From NCBI RefSeq assembly GCF_001484765.1, contig NZ_LLXO01000007.1:186001-250000 (forward strand): a stretch of DNA of 64,000 bases, given 5' to 3'. Positions within the stretch are counted from its first letter, which is position 1; the number at the start of each line of letters is the position of its first letter. A program made the translations under genes and the position numbers. The notes under the pieces were generated by a model. It was not told the DNA's origin. It ran no database searches and saw only the letters and a program-made list of their open reading frames with translations. Shown one piece after another: positions 11,696 through 21,767 of the stretch. The stretch is from Entomohabitans teleogrylli (GTDB lineage Bacteria; Pseudomonadota; Gammaproteobacteria; Enterobacterales; Enterobacteriaceae).

Positions 11696-13573
11696 ATGGC
11701 TATCGAAATCAAAGTACCGGACATCGGGGCTGATGAAGTTGAAATCACCGAGATCCTGGTCAAACCAGGCGACAAAGTTGAAGCTGAACAGTCGCTGATC
11801 ACCGTAGAAGGCGATAAAGCCTCTATGGAAGTCCCGTCTCCTCAGGCTGGCATCGTTAAAGAGATCAAAGTCTCTGTTGGCGATAAAACCGAGACAGGCA
11901 AACTGATCATGATTTTCGATTCTGCCGATGGCGCAGCTGATGCTGCGCCTGCTAAGGCAGAAGAGAAGAAAGCAGCGGCTCCTGCGGCTGCAGCAGCGAA
12001 AGACGTTCACGTACCGGATATCGGCGGCGACGAAGTTGAAGTTACCGAAGTCATGGTCAAAGTGGGCGACACCGTGGCGGCTGAACAGTCGCTGATTACC
12101 GTAGAGGGCGACAAAGCCTCTATGGAAGTGCCGGCGCCGTTCGCCGGCACCGTGAAAGAGATCAAAGTGAACACCGGCGATAAAGTGTCTACCGGCTCGC
12201 TGATCATGGTCTTCGAAGTGGCGGGTGAAGCAGGCGCTGCGGCTCCGGCCAAAGCGGAAGCGGATCCGGCAGCAGCGGCTCCGGCAGCATCCGGCGCGAA
12301 AGACGTTAACGTACCGGACATCGGCGGCGATGAAGTTGAAGTGACCGAAGTGATGGTCAAAGTGGGTGACAACGTTGCTGCGGAGCAGTCGCTGATCACC
12401 GTGGAAGGCGACAAAGCCTCTATGGAAGTGCCGGCGCCGTTCGCGGGTACCGTGAAAGAGATCAAAATCAGCACTGGCGACAAAGTGAAAACCGGGTCGC
12501 TGATCATGGTCTTCGAAGTTGAAGGCGCAGCGCCTGCCGCGGCTCCCGCTAAGCAGGAAGCGGCAGCACCGGCTGCGAAAGCCGAGAAACCGGCTGCCGC
12601 CCCTGCCACTAAAGCGGAAGGCAAATCGGAGTTCGCGGAAAACGACGCTTATGTTCACGCCACCCCGCTGATCCGCCGCCTGGCGCGCGAGTTCGGCGTT
12701 AACCTGGCGAAAGTGAAAGGCAGCGGCCGTAAAGGTCGTATCCTGCGCGAAGACGTTCAGGCGTACGTGAAAGACGCCGTTAAGCGCGCCGAATCCGCAC
12801 CTGCCGCAGGAGCGACCGGCGGTTCTCTGCCGGGTCTGCTGCCGTGGCCGAAAGTGGACTTCAGCAAGTTCGGCGAAATCGAAGAAGTGGAACTGGGGCG
12901 TATCCAGAAAATCTCTGGCGCTAACCTGAGCCGTAACTGGGTGATGATCCCGCACGTTACCCACTTCGACAAAACCGATATCACCGATCTGGAAGCGTTC
13001 CGCAAACAGCAGAACGCCGAAGCCGAGAAACGTAAGCTGGATGTGAAAATCACGCCAGTGGTCTTCATTATGAAAGCCGTTGCCGCGGCTCTGGAGCAGA
13101 TGCCGCGCTTCAACAGTTCGCTGTCCGAAGACGGCCAGCGTCTGACGCTGAAAAAATACATCAATATCGGTGTGGCGGTGGATACCCCGAATGGTCTGGT
13201 GGTTCCGGTATTCAAAGATGTGAACAAGAAAGGCATCATTGAACTGTCCCGTGAGCTGATGACCATCTCCAAAAAAGCGCGTGATGGCAAGCTGACTGCC
13301 GGCGAAATGCAGGGTGGCTGTTTCACCATCTCCAGCATCGGCGGTCTGGGCACTACCCACTTTGCGCCGATTGTGAATGCGCCGGAAGTGGCGATTCTCG
13401 GGGTCTCCAAATCCTCTATGGAGCCGGTGTGGAATGGCAAAGAGTTCATGCCGCGTCTGATGATGCCTATCTCGCTGTCCTTTGACCACCGCGTGATTGA
13501 CGGTGCTGATGGTGCGCGCTTTATCACCATTATCAACAACACACTGAGCGACATTCGCCGCCTGGTGATGTAA
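11696..13573 (+). CDS. aceF: Dihydrolipoamide acetyltransferase (PDH E2)
   Basis: 625 residues, core of the pyruvate dehydrogenase complex. It has three N-terminal lipoyl domains, each with [10 protein letters not shown] and lipoyl lysines at about Lys41, Lys140 and Lys240, joined by Ala/Pro-rich linkers. A peripheral subunit-binding domain follows (about 320-360, starting [14 protein letters not shown]), then the catalytic domain with DHRVIDG near the C-terminus (His598, Asp602). It is a few residues shorter than E. coli AceF (630), with the difference in the linkers. Lipoyl domains 2 and 3 are almost identical in protein and DNA. Confidence 0.99.
   Translation: MAIEIKVPDIGADEVEITEILVKPGDKVEAEQSLITVEGDKASMEVPSPQAGIVKEIKVSVGDKTETGKLIMIFDSADGAADAAPAKAEEKKAAAPAAAAAKDVHVPDIGGDEVEVTEVMVKVGDTVAAEQSLITVEGDKASMEVPAPFAGTVKEIKVNTGDKVSTGSLIMVFEVAGEAGAAAPAKAEADPAAAAPAASGAKDVNVPDIGGDEVEVTEVMVKVGDNVAAEQSLITVEGDKASMEVPAPFAGTVKEIKISTGDKVKTGSLIMVFEVEGAAPAAAPAKQEAAAPAAKAEKPAAAPATKAEGKSEFAENDAYVHATPLIRRLAREFGVNLAKVKGSGRKGRILREDVQAYVKDAVKRAESAPAAGATGGSLPGLLPWPKVDFSKFGEIEEVELGRIQKISGANLSRNWVMIPHVTHFDKTDITDLEAFRKQQNAEAEKRKLDVKITPVVFIMKAVAAALEQMPRFNSSLSEDGQRLTLKKYINIGVAVDTPNGLVVPVFKDVNKKGIIELSRELMTISKKARDGKLTAGEMQGGCFTISSIGGLGTTHFAPIVNAPEVAILGVSKSSMEPVWNGKEFMPRLMMPISLSFDHRVIDGADGARFITIINNTLSDIRRLVM
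12001..12530 (+). repeat. Near-identical lipoyl domain repeats 2 and 3 inside aceF
   Basis: Segments 12001-12230 and 12301-12530 are direct repeats with only scattered differences. Both encode the [20 protein letters not shown]...[15 protein letters not shown] unit. The first lipoyl domain (11696 onward) is more diverged. Typical of repeat homogenisation inside aceF. Confidence 0.9.
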
Positions 13574-13576
13574 GTG

Positions 13577-13606
13577 AAAAAGCCGGCCTGACGGCCGGCT
13601 TTTTTC
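13577..13606 (+). terminator. Rho-independent terminator after aceF
   Basis: AGCCGGCC-TGAC-GGCCGGCT stem flanked by A and T runs, immediately after the aceF stop. It separates aceEF from the lpd promoter, although read-through to lpd is known in E. coli. Confidence 0.9.
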
Positions 13607-13671
13607 TGGTAATCTCATGCGGTCGGTGAGGTTGCGGGCGCCAAAGAGAAATCGTTGCCGTTTTGTTGTTT

Positions 13672-13691
13672 CAAAATTGTTAACAATTTTG
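13672..13691. promoter_or_regulatory. 20-bp perfect palindrome in the lpd promoter region
   Basis: CAAAATTGTTAACAATTTTG reads identically on both strands. It lies in the region that carries the independent lpd promoter in E. coli. The GTTAACA core and following TTTTGTAA could be part of an ArcA-type direct-repeat site, but the bound factor cannot be told from the sequence. Confidence 0.5.
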
Positions 13692-13744
13692 TAAAATACG
13701 GGCGGATAAAACGACCCGGTGGATGAGGGGTATTAATGAAAATA

Positions 13745-13867
13745 ATACCCTATGGATTTCTGGGTGCAGCAAGGCGGCAAACGCAGGAACCTCCTCGCTT
13801 ACTGAAGTAAGCAACCGGGGAGAAGGCGTGAAGCCAACGCTGCTGCGGTCTGAAAGACGACGGGTAT
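13745..13867. repeat. ERIC (IRU) element in the lpd leader
   Basis: A 123-bp imperfect palindrome beginning ATACCC and ending GGGTAT. Internal blocks match the Enterobacterial Repetitive Intergenic Consensus: GCAGCAAGGCGGCAA, a central TTACTGAAGTAAG, CCGGGGAGAAGGCG, and AAGCCAACGC before GACGGGTAT. The central core is somewhat diverged from consensus. It lies wholly between the lpd promoter region and the lpd start, so it would be transcribed into the lpd 5' leader and fold as a long hairpin. Confidence 0.75.
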
Positions 13868-13896
13868 GGCCGCCGGAAAAAAATTAAGAGGTCATG

Positions 13897-15321
13897 ATGA
13901 GTACTGAAATTAAAACTCAGGTCGTGGTACTTGGGGCAGGCCCGGCAGGTTATTCTGCTGCCTTCCGTTGCGCTGATTTAGGTCTGGAAACCGTCCTGGT
14001 AGAGCGTTACAACACCCTCGGCGGCGTTTGTCTGAACGTCGGCTGTATCCCTTCAAAAGCATTATTGCACGTTGCGAAAGTTATCGAAGAAGCCAAAGCG
14101 CTGGCAGAGCACGGTATCGTGTTCGGCGAGCCGAAAACCGACATCGATAAGATTCGTACCTGGAAAGAGAAAGTCATCACGCAACTGACCGGCGGTCTGG
14201 CGGGGATGGCGAAAGGCCGTAAAGTGAAAGTTGTTAACGGCTACGGCAAATTTACCGGCGCTAACACCATTGAAGTGGAAGGCGAAAACGGCAAAACCGT
14301 GATCAACTTTGATAACGCGATCATCGCGGCGGGTTCCCGTCCGATCCAGTTGCCGTTTATTCCGCACGAAGATCCGCGCGTCTGGGATTCTACCGATGCG
14401 CTGGAGCTGAAATCGGTTCCGAAACGCATGCTGGTGATGGGCGGCGGGATCATCGGTCTGGAAATGGGTACCGTATACCACGCGCTGGGTTCAGAGATCG
14501 ATGTGGTGGAAATGTTCGACCAGGTGATCCCGGCTGCCGATAAAGATGTTGTGAAAGTCTTTACCAAGCGCATCAGCAAGAAATTCAACCTGATGCTGGA
14601 AACTAAAGTGACCGCCGTTGAAGCCAAAGAAGACGGTATCTATGTTTCCATGGAAGGCAAGAAGGCGCCTGCTGAAGCACAGCGTTACGACGCCGTGCTG
14701 GTGGCTATCGGCCGTGTGCCGAACGGTAAAAACCTCGACGCAGGTAAAGCGGGCGTAGAAGTTGATGACCGTGGCTTCATCCGTGTAGACAAACAGCTGC
14801 GCACCAACGTGCCGCACATCTTTGCTATCGGCGATATCGTCGGTCAGCCGATGCTGGCGCACAAAGGCGTGCACGAAGGTCACGTTGCCGCCGAAGTTAT
14901 CGCCGGTATGAAACACTACTTCGACCCGAAAGTGATCCCGTCTATCGCCTACACCGAGCCGGAAGTGGCATGGGTAGGTCTGACTGAGAAAGAAGCGAAA
15001 GAGAAAGGCATTAGTTTTGAGACCGCCACCTTCCCGTGGGCGGCTTCCGGCCGCGCTATCGCTTCCGACTGCGCAGACGGTATGACCAAACTGATTTTCG
15101 ACAAAGAGACTCACCGCGTAATCGGTGGTGCGATTGTCGGTACCAACGGCGGCGAGCTGCTGGGTGAAATCGGTCTGGCTATCGAAATGGGTTGCGACGC
15201 TGAAGACATCGCGCTGACCATCCACGCTCACCCGACCCTGCACGAGTCCGTGGGCCTGGCGGCGGAAGTGTTCGAAGGCAGCATCACCGACCTGCCGAAC
15301 CCGAAAGCGAAGAAGAAGTAA
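13897..15321 (+). CDS. lpd: Dihydrolipoamide dehydrogenase
   Basis: 474 residues, the E. coli length. FAD-dependent E3 shared by the pyruvate and 2-oxoglutarate dehydrogenase complexes and the glycine cleavage system. Visible: FAD-binding GAGPAGYSAAF, redox-active disulphide GGVCLNVGC (Cys45/Cys50), NAD-binding GGGIIGLEMG, and the C-terminal HAHPTLHE with the active-site His/Glu pair. Two adjacent ATGs occur; the second (13897) gives the family N-terminus MSTEIKTQ. Expressed from the operon and probably from its own promoter upstream of the ERIC element. Confidence 0.99.
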   Translation: MSTEIKTQVVVLGAGPAGYSAAFRCADLGLETVLVERYNTLGGVCLNVGCIPSKALLHVAKVIEEAKALAEHGIVFGEPKTDIDKIRTWKEKVITQLTGGLAGMAKGRKVKVVNGYGKFTGANTIEVEGENGKTVINFDNAIIAAGSRPIQLPFIPHEDPRVWDSTDALELKSVPKRMLVMGGGIIGLEMGTVYHALGSEIDVVEMFDQVIPAADKDVVKVFTKRISKKFNLMLETKVTAVEAKEDGIYVSMEGKKAPAEAQRYDAVLVAIGRVPNGKNLDAGKAGVEVDDRGFIRVDKQLRTNVPHIFAIGDIVGQPMLAHKGVHEGHVAAEVIAGMKHYFDPKVIPSIAYTEPEVAWVGLTEKEAKEKGISFETATFPWAASGRAIASDCADGMTKLIFDKETHRVIGGAIVGTNGGELLGEIGLAIEMGCDAEDIALTIHAHPTLHESVGLAAEVFEGSITDLPNPKAKKK

Positions 15322-15340
15322 TTTTTCTCTGCATACTGAA

Positions 15341-15367
15341 CGCCTCCCGCTGTGGAGGCGTTTTTTT
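15341..15367 (+). terminator. Rho-independent terminator of lpd
   Basis: CGCCTCC-CGCTGT-GGAGGCG stem followed by seven T residues, 19 bp after the lpd stop. It marks the end of the PDH operon and the left junction of the carnitine block. The remaining DNA up to caiF (15368-15598) shows no gene. Confidence 0.9.
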
Positions 15368-15598
15368 ATCACTGTCCGCAAACTACCCCGCCAGCCCGCT
15401 ACAGCGGCGCCCGTGACATCTGGCTGCCCGCCAGTTATCCCGGATAAAGTTCTGTTCCCTTGACCAGATCGAGATATCTGAAACCTTGCCTGTCATAGTA
15501 TGAGCGAGGTATTGGGGACGTTCATCATTTATCAGGCCACAGGGATTGACGTCAACAACACGGCTAAACAGCGGCTGACGGGTCAAAAAGAGGTAGCT

Positions 15599-15994
15599 AT
15601 GAGCGACAACGATATTGATAAACCACAGTATTTGTTAATAGCGGAGTGGATTCTGGCGCAGAATCGCCAGGTGAGCGCAAAAGAGATCGCCGGGCAATTC
15701 GATATTCCCCACTGTAAGGCCATTAATACGGTCTCTTATATTCTCTCTGAGGTGGATGAAATCGAGTGTGAAACTCAAACGATTCCGAACCAACTGGCAG
15801 GGAGAGGGTGTCAGTGCCAGCGTCTGGTGCAGGTGAAGCATATCGATAAGCAGCTCTATTCCCGGCTAAAAGCCAGTAGCAAGGATAAAGAAAACCTGCG
15901 TGGGCACACTTCGCGTCTGGCGACGGTGCCGCCGGTTGAACTGGATCCGCAACAAAAATGGCAGTGGATGTTATCTAAAACCCAGCGGCGCTAA
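15599..15994 (+). CDS. caiF: Carnitine pathway transcriptional activator CaiF
   Basis: 131 residues, the same length as E. coli CaiF. The N-terminal KPQYLLIAEWILAQNRQVSAKEI... region is the putative helix-turn-helix. GRGCQCQRLV and the C-terminal QKWQWMLSK are also conserved. Family knowledge: activates the divergent cai and fix operons anaerobically with carnitine, together with CRP and FNR. The ATG at 15599 follows AAAAAGAGG; a longer in-frame extension lacks support. Convergent with caiE, the same arrangement as in E. coli, so the regulator travels with the block. Confidence 0.95.
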   Translation: MSDNDIDKPQYLLIAEWILAQNRQVSAKEIAGQFDIPHCKAINTVSYILSEVDEIECETQTIPNQLAGRGCQCQRLVQVKHIDKQLYSRLKASSKDKENLRGHTSRLATVPPVELDPQQKWQWMLSKTQRR

Positions 15995-16128
15995 TGCGCT
16001 CCTTGTCTCTGAGGTTGCCAGGCGAGGTTTTCAGGCTTTGCCGGTCACGGGGAAAATTAATGCGTTGATGTTCCAGCTCATGTTCTGATAAGTCGCACCG
16101 CCATACTGCCCTGAGGCTGCCTGGCGTA

Positions 16129-16737
16129 TTACGGGTCTTTATTGCGTTGATTCTTCGGCCTGACATCGGTGGTTCCGCGCAAGCGGGGGCGGTTATCTTC
16201 AGGCTCCGCGAGCGGCGTTGTCTCGCGCAGTGAGCGCTGGCAGCGAATCGCCAGATCCTGATATTCCCGGGTATTCAGTTGTTTCCAGCCTAATTCTTCG
16301 TCAGAAACATCCCGTATATATCTGGCCGGAGAGCCGACCAACAGTTGTCTGCGGGTACCGGTAAATCCTGCTTTAATAAAACTCATGGCCGCGACAATAC
16401 TTTCCTCGCCAATAACGGCGCCATCCATTATGACACTGTTCATACCGATGAGCGCGTCGCGCCCGATGATGCAGCCGTGCAAAATTGCGCCATGTCCGAT
16501 ATGTCCGGATTCACGCACGATGGTATCGATATCGCAGTAACCGTGCATAATGCAGCCGTCCTGAATATTTGCGCCGGCCTCGATAATCAGCCGGCCATAA
16601 TCGCCGCGCAGCGACGCATGGGGGCCAATGTAAACACCGGGGCCAATAATGACATCCCCCGTTATTACCGCGCACGGATGCACCCAGGCATCCGGATGCA
16701 CTACCGGCCTTAAACCTTCAAATGAATAGTAACTCAC
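16129..16737 (-). CDS. caiE: Carnitine operon protein CaiE (hexapeptide-repeat, gamma-carbonic anhydrase-like)
   Basis: 202 residues forming a left-handed beta-helix of imperfect hexapeptide repeats, with candidate metal-binding histidines in MHGYCDID and [10 protein letters not shown]. Family knowledge: raises the activities of CaiB and CaiD, perhaps through a CoA-related cofactor; the exact reaction is not settled. Last gene of the caiTABCDE operon, 51 bp after caiD. The C-terminal 30 residues are polar and charged and probably disordered. Confidence 0.95.
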   Translation of the reverse strand: MSYYSFEGLRPVVHPDAWVHPCAVITGDVIIGPGVYIGPHASLRGDYGRLIIEAGANIQDGCIMHGYCDIDTIVRESGHIGHGAILHGCIIGRDALIGMNSVIMDGAVIGEESIVAAMSFIKAGFTGTRRQLLVGSPARYIRDVSDEELGWKQLNTREYQDLAIRCQRSLRETTPLAEPEDNRPRLRGTTDVRPKNQRNKDP

Positions 16738-16788
16738 TACATACTCCTGCCAGTCATAACACTCCGGGCATGCCGGAGCTGACGGTGG

Positions 16789-17574
16789 TTATCGGCTCTT
16801 CCATTGCGGCTCGCGTTTACCGGCGAATGCCAGCGGCCCTTCTGTCGCATCTTCTGAGTGCAGGACGCCCGGATAGTGCCGCAGTACGCCGCTACGCATC
16901 AGCCGGTAGCCCTCTTCGATAGACAGTTCCGCGGTGGCGCGCACTATCTCTTTTAAGGCTGCCACGGCTAATGGCGCGCTAGTGATAATTTGTGTTGCCA
17001 GTTCCCGGGCTTTCTCCATGAGTGTGTCGGGGCTGACAATATCGTTAACTATCCCCCAGCGTAGCGCTTCCCTGGCGTCCATACGCCGCCCGGTCATCAG
17101 CATTTCGCTGGCGATCGCGGGCGGTAAGCGTTTGGGTAAACGTAAAACGCCGCCGCTGTCGGGGACAATGCCCAGTCGGGCTTCGGGAAGCGCGAAGCTG
17201 GCATTTTCAGCGCAAATCACCATATCAGCCGCCAGCGCCAGTTCGAAACCGCCGCCAAAGGCATAGCCGTTGACAGCGGCAATAACCGGTTTATCCAGAG
17301 TGAACATTTCGGTGAGTCCGGCAAATCCGCCAGGACCAAAATCGGCGTCCGGCGCTTCCCCTTGCGCAGCGGATTTCAGATCCCAGCCGGCAGAGAAAAA
17401 ACGTTCGCCTGCTCCGGTAATAATGGCGACGCGCAGCGCCGGATCATCGCGAAATTGCAGGAAAATTTCTCCCATTTCATGGCTGGTAGCGGCGTCAATG
17501 GCATTGGCTTTCGGGCGATCGAGAACAATTTCCAGAATCGCGCCATTGCGGGTCAGATGTAATGATTCGCTCAT
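16789..17574 (-). CDS. caiD: Crotonobetainyl-CoA hydratase (carnitinyl-CoA dehydratase)
   Basis: 261 residues, the E. coli CaiD length, of the enoyl-CoA hydratase (crotonase) superfamily. It interconverts crotonobetainyl-CoA and L-carnitinyl-CoA. The oxyanion-hole segments FFSAGWDL and [17 protein letters not shown] and the acidic [13 protein letters not shown] segment are visible. The start at 17574 ([12 protein letters not shown]) is supported by family length; an upstream in-frame extension is not. Confidence 0.97.
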   Translation of the reverse strand: MSESLHLTRNGAILEIVLDRPKANAIDAATSHEMGEIFLQFRDDPALRVAIITGAGERFFSAGWDLKSAAQGEAPDADFGPGGFAGLTEMFTLDKPVIAAVNGYAFGGGFELALAADMVICAENASFALPEARLGIVPDSGGVLRLPKRLPPAIASEMLMTGRRMDAREALRWGIVNDIVSPDTLMEKARELATQIITSAPLAVAALKEIVRATAELSIEEGYRLMRSGVLRHYPGVLHSEDATEGPLAFAGKREPQWKSR

Positions 17575-17665
17575 CGTTTCATTCCTTTCGTAGGCGGAAA
17601 ATTTGGCTGGCCATCTCCGTTGCAACAGCAGATACAGGCGCTGCGCCAGGCTGGCTCCTGTACAT

Positions 17666-19219
17666 TTATTTCAGGTGTTTTTTGATGACTTTCCCCGAGC
17701 AATTACGCGGTAAATCCTGGCAAACCTCCATCCGCGCAGGGACTTTGAATTTCGCCATATTCTTTTCGCAGTAGTGGAAGAAGGCGCTTTCGCTCAGGGT
17801 TTCCCCTTCATTTAAGACAATGAAGGCCTTAATAGCCTGATCGCGAATAGCATCGGGAATACCAATAACGGCAACGTCCTGAATTTTGGGATGCGCCGCG
17901 ATAATATTTTCAATTTCACTGCAGGAGACGTTTTCACCGCCGCGTTTGATCATGTTGCAATTGCGATCGACAAAATAAAAAAAGCCGTCCTGATCCTGGT
18001 AGCCGTAGTCACCGGTATGTAGCCAGCCGTTTTTATAGGCGCTGGCGGTGGCGTCCGGCAGGTTGTAATACTCTTTAAACAACGTCTTGCCCGGCTCGCC
18101 TTTCACGCAAATCTCGCCAATCTGACCACACGCCAGCGTGCGGTCCTGGCTGTCTCTGATTTGCGCCTGATAACAAAAACCGGGGCGACCAATCGAGGGC
18201 CAGCGCCGTTTGTCTCCGGGACGGTCGCCAATCAGGCCGACAATAGTTTCTGTCATACCATAAGAGGTTAATAGCCTGACGCCAAAGCGGGCGATAAACG
18301 CGTCTTTCTCTGCCACGGAAAGATTGAGATAAAAGAGTACCTCGCGTAATCGGTGCCGTTTTTCGTAGGGGGACGGGGGCTGCGCCATCAGCGTTCTTAC
18401 CATCATCGGGATACATTCGGTGACGGTCGCCTGGTATTTGATAATTTGTCCCCAGAAGGCGCGGGCGCTGTATTTTTCAAGTAAAACAAAGGCGGCGCCG
18501 GCGGAAAAGGCCGCCATCGCCGCTGTACACTGGCAGTCGATATGGAATGCCGGCATGACGGTAAGGTAAGTATCGTCTTTGCGCAGGGCGCATTGCCAGG
18601 ATGAGTAGTAGCCGGCAAAGCGCAAATTGTAATGGGTAATGACCACCCCTTTGGGCTGTGATGTGGTGCCGGAGGTGAACAGAATTTCCGCAGTGTCATC
18701 GGCGCTGAGCGCCGGCGCATGAAGGAGTTGCGCAGGCTGCTGGGTTTGTAATGCCAGAAAATTAAGCGTGTGGCAGGAAGGGGTCATCTCCTGTTCAGTG
18801 ATGAGCAGAATATGCTCAAGCGAGGTGGTTTTTTCCTGAATCATCTCCTGATAAATAGGATAAAAATGTTCGGTCGTCACCACGATTCGCGCCTGGCAGT
18901 TGTGAATCAGCCAGCGGCACTCATCGCCTAAAAAACGCGCGTTGATGGGCACCATAATCGCGCCGATTTTTGCCAGCCCAAACCAGCAGAAAATAAATTC
19001 CGGGCAGTTGTCCAGATGCAGGGCAACTTTATCTCCCTTGTTGATTCCAAGGGTGTGAAAGAGATTTGCGGCGCGATTAATTTCATCATTCAGTCCGGCG
19101 TAACTGAATCGCCTGACTTCGCCCAGAGAAGACTCAAAAATCAGCGCCGTTTTATCGCCGTAAACGTCGGCCAGTTCATCCCACATCTGGCGCAAACTTT
19201 GTCCACCAATAGCATCCAT
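17666..19219 (-). CDS. caiC: Crotonobetaine/carnitine-CoA ligase
   Basis: 517 residues from the ATG at 19219, exactly the E. coli length. An in-frame GTG five codons upstream is possible but less likely. Member of the ANL adenylate-forming superfamily with the AMP motif [10 protein letters not shown] and the YGMTET motif. The C-terminal [20 protein letters not shown] carries the catalytic lysine region. It activates crotonobetaine or carnitine with ATP and CoA, giving the primer CoA ester for the CaiB cycle. Central gene of the cai operon. Confidence 0.96.
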   Translation of the reverse strand: MDAIGGQSLRQMWDELADVYGDKTALIFESSLGEVRRFSYAGLNDEINRAANLFHTLGINKGDKVALHLDNCPEFIFCWFGLAKIGAIMVPINARFLGDECRWLIHNCQARIVVTTEHFYPIYQEMIQEKTTSLEHILLITEQEMTPSCHTLNFLALQTQQPAQLLHAPALSADDTAEILFTSGTTSQPKGVVITHYNLRFAGYYSSWQCALRKDDTYLTVMPAFHIDCQCTAAMAAFSAGAAFVLLEKYSARAFWGQIIKYQATVTECIPMMVRTLMAQPPSPYEKRHRLREVLFYLNLSVAEKDAFIARFGVRLLTSYGMTETIVGLIGDRPGDKRRWPSIGRPGFCYQAQIRDSQDRTLACGQIGEICVKGEPGKTLFKEYYNLPDATASAYKNGWLHTGDYGYQDQDGFFYFVDRNCNMIKRGGENVSCSEIENIIAAHPKIQDVAVIGIPDAIRDQAIKAFIVLNEGETLSESAFFHYCEKNMAKFKVPARMEVCQDLPRNCSGKVIKKHLK

Positions 19220-19290
19220 AAAACCTATATCCACTGCGCTTTCGCCGAATATTCACACCACTCCCGGGAGCGGTGTGAATGTGTGTGAGA

Positions 19291-20511
19291 TTACTCCGCG
19301 GTTTTGGCCAGACCTTTGGCGACTAACGCACGGATTTCAGTGTCGCTATAGCCAATGTTTTGCAGAATAGCGGCGGTATCCATGCCGTGAGACGGCATTC
19401 CGCGCCATATCTGGCCTGGATTATTCCTGAATTTCGGCATCACATTAGGACCCTTGCAGGTTCGCCCATCCAGGGTTTGCCACCGGGTAATGGATTCGCG
19501 GGCAATATACTGCGGGTTGTTTTCCAGTTCAGGAATGGTCAGCACTTTAGCGCTGGCAATATTGAGTTGCGCGAAACGTTGCAGTACCTGTTCGATGGTG
19601 TGCGCGGCAAGCCATTCATCCAGCTTCTCTTCAATCAGCGGTCCCCAGGGGCACTCGACGCGGTGAATTAATTGCGTGCCTTGTGGTATTTCCGGGGTAC
19701 CAGGCAAATGTTCCAGACCAATGTCCTTAAGCATCTCCTGAATCTGGGTGATACCGACAAGTTCCATGACGATATAACCATCTTTACAGGTATACAGACC
19801 ACAACCGGCGTAGTAGGGATCTTTCCCCTTCAGCATCCGTGGGCATATTTCGCCGCCGTTGAAGTAATCCATCATGAAGTACTGGCCCATGCGCAGCATC
19901 ACTTCGTACATCGCGATATCAATGCTTTCGCCTTTGCCGGTTTCGCGTGCTTTATACAGTGCCGCCAGCGCAGAGGTCGTTGCCGTCATGCCGGAGAAAT
20001 AGTCGGCGGTGTAGGGAAAAGCAGGCATCGGCTGGCTCTGGTCGCCGTTCTGTATCAGATAACCGCTGAAGGCCTGAGCTATCGTGTTGTAAGCCGGCAG
20101 GTTGGTGTATTGCGCATCGCCGTATTGCCCGAAACCGGATAAATGGGCGATAACCAGTTGTGGATTGCGTTGCCACAAAACCTCGTCGGTAATTCCTCTG
20201 CGGGCGAACGCCGGACCTTTGCTGGCTTCGATAAAAATATCGGTGGTTTCCATCAGTTTGAGAAATGCCTCACGGCCTTCCTCTTTGAAAATATTGAGTG
20301 AAAGGGCGCGCAGGTTGCGGCGCGAAAGTTGGGGATAATGGGGCTGGACGCGGATCGTGTCGGCCCAGGCGACATTCTCGATCCAGATGACTTCAGCCCC
20401 CCATTCGGCGAACATCTGCCCGGCAAATGGACCGGCAATCTCAATCCCGGAAAAAACCACGCGTAGCCCCGCAAGGGGGCCAAATGTTGGCATGGATAAA
20501 TGCGCTGTCAT
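19291..20511 (-). CDS. caiB: L-carnitine CoA-transferase CaiB
   Basis: 406-residue class III CoA-transferase. It moves CoA between gamma-butyrobetainyl-CoA and carnitine or crotonobetaine. The catalytic aspartate lies in [10 protein letters not shown] (Asp170, equivalent to Asp169 in E. coli). The N-terminus [12 protein letters not shown] and the segments [12 protein letters not shown] and GLARRGIT-type [10 protein letters not shown] are conserved. It is separated from caiA by a 73-bp spacer containing a strong hairpin. Confidence 0.97.
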   Translation of the reverse strand: MTAHLSMPTFGPLAGLRVVFSGIEIAGPFAGQMFAEWGAEVIWIENVAWADTIRVQPHYPQLSRRNLRALSLNIFKEEGREAFLKLMETTDIFIEASKGPAFARRGITDEVLWQRNPQLVIAHLSGFGQYGDAQYTNLPAYNTIAQAFSGYLIQNGDQSQPMPAFPYTADYFSGMTATTSALAALYKARETGKGESIDIAMYEVMLRMGQYFMMDYFNGGEICPRMLKGKDPYYAGCGLYTCKDGYIVMELVGITQIQEMLKDIGLEHLPGTPEIPQGTQLIHRVECPWGPLIEEKLDEWLAAHTIEQVLQRFAQLNIASAKVLTIPELENNPQYIARESITRWQTLDGRTCKGPNVMPKFRNNPGQIWRGMPSHGMDTAAILQNIGYSDTEIRALVAKGLAKTAE

Positions 20512-20532
20512 ACTTCACCTCGTCAGTGCTGT

Positions 20533-20570
20533 CCCGACTGCTTCCCGTAACGTAACGGGAGGCTGTCGGG
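20533..20570 (-). promoter_or_regulatory. Stem-loop in the caiA-caiB spacer
   Basis: Nested inverted repeats CCCGAC...GTCGGG (outer) and CCCGT...ACGGG (inner) can fold into a stable hairpin in cai mRNA between caiA and caiB. There is no U tract. It may tune relative expression by protecting RNA ends. Confidence 0.5.
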
Positions 20571-20584
20571 CGAATCATCAATGT

Positions 20585-21727
20585 TCAGCGATATTGTTTT
20601 AGTACTGAGCGCCCCAGCGTCAGGATCTGCATTTCGTCAGACCCTCCCGAGACGCGATCCACGCGCAAGTCGCGCCAGAAGCGGGTAATACGATGGTTGC
20701 CTGCAATACCCACGCCACCCAGAACCTGCATCGCGGTATCGACGACTTCGAATGCCGCATTGGCGCAGAAGTATTTACACATTGCCGCATCGCCGGAAGT
20801 GATGAGGCCGTTGTCGCTTTTCCAGGCCGCTTCATAGAGCATGTTTTTCATCGCGTTGAGCTTGATAGCCATATGGGCGAATTTCTCCTGAATCAGCTGA
20901 AAGCGGCCAATGGCTTCGCCAAATTGCACGCGCTGGTTGGCATAGCGGGCCGCGTCTTCAAAAGCGCACATCGCGGTGCCGTAGTTCGTGAGCGCGACGA
21001 GGAAACGCTCGTGGTCAAACTCTTCTTTCACCCGGTTAAATCCGTTGCCTTCGCGGCCAAAACGATCTTTTTCGTCCAGTTCCACATTGTCGAAAACGAT
21101 TTCACAACAGCTGTCCATACGCAGGCCCAGTTTTTCCAGCTTGTTCACTTTGATGCCGGGCTTACTCATATCAACAAACCATTCGGTGAAGACTGCTTTG
21201 TCCGGTGAGGCGGCGTCGCGCGCCATCACGACCAGCCAGGGGGTATAGGCGCTGCTGGTGATAAAACACTTACTGCCATTAAGATAAACCTTTCCATTCT
21301 TGCGGGTATAGGTGCTTTGCAGGCTGCCGACGTCAGAACCCGCGCCGGGTTCGGTGATCGCGGAATTCCACATCTGCTTGCCCGTGCCGCGGAATGCCAT
21401 GATTTTGTCTATCTGTTCCCCGGTGCCTTCGCGCAGGAAAGTATTAAATCCCCCCGGTAACTGATAGAGCACATAGGTTGGCGCGCCCAGACGGCCAAGC
21501 TCCATCCATACCGCGGCGACGGTGACGAAACCCGCCGCCAACCCGCCGTGCTCTTCAGGAATCAGCAGGCTGTCAATGCCCATATCCGCCAGCGCCTTAA
21601 CAAAACGTTGCGGATAGATGCTGTCGCGATCGCACTGTGCGAAATAAGCTTCCCAGTTTTCACTGGCCATCAATTCACGGATGCCGGCAACAAACAGTTC
21701 CTGTTCGTCGTTCAGTTTAAAATCCAT
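20585..21727 (-). CDS. caiA: Crotonobetainyl-CoA reductase CaiA
   Basis: 380-residue flavin-dependent acyl-CoA dehydrogenase-family enzyme. It works as a reductase, using electrons delivered by FixAB to convert crotonobetainyl-CoA to gamma-butyrobetainyl-CoA. Family segments are visible: [33 protein letters not shown], and the C-terminal [20 protein letters not shown]. Length and N-terminus ([10 protein letters not shown]) match E. coli. It lies between caiT and caiB in the operon. Confidence 0.97.
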   Translation of the reverse strand: MDFKLNDEQELFVAGIRELMASENWEAYFAQCDRDSIYPQRFVKALADMGIDSLLIPEEHGGLAAGFVTVAAVWMELGRLGAPTYVLYQLPGGFNTFLREGTGEQIDKIMAFRGTGKQMWNSAITEPGAGSDVGSLQSTYTRKNGKVYLNGSKCFITSSAYTPWLVVMARDAASPDKAVFTEWFVDMSKPGIKVNKLEKLGLRMDSCCEIVFDNVELDEKDRFGREGNGFNRVKEEFDHERFLVALTNYGTAMCAFEDAARYANQRVQFGEAIGRFQLIQEKFAHMAIKLNAMKNMLYEAAWKSDNGLITSGDAAMCKYFCANAAFEVVDTAMQVLGGVGIAGNHRITRFWRDLRVDRVSGGSDEMQILTLGRSVLKQYR

Positions 21728-21767
21728 CTCAATAACCTCTTATCGGTAGGTTTGTTACGTAAAATAA

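Noticed and set aside
11558-13618. Very long open frame antisense to aceF (about 686 codons), plus similar long antisense frames over aceE, aroP, acnB and lpd
   Set aside because: They mirror highly expressed genes whose codon bias removes stops from the opposite strand. They lack ribosome sites and recognisable domains, and their composition is His/Arg/Phe-rich.
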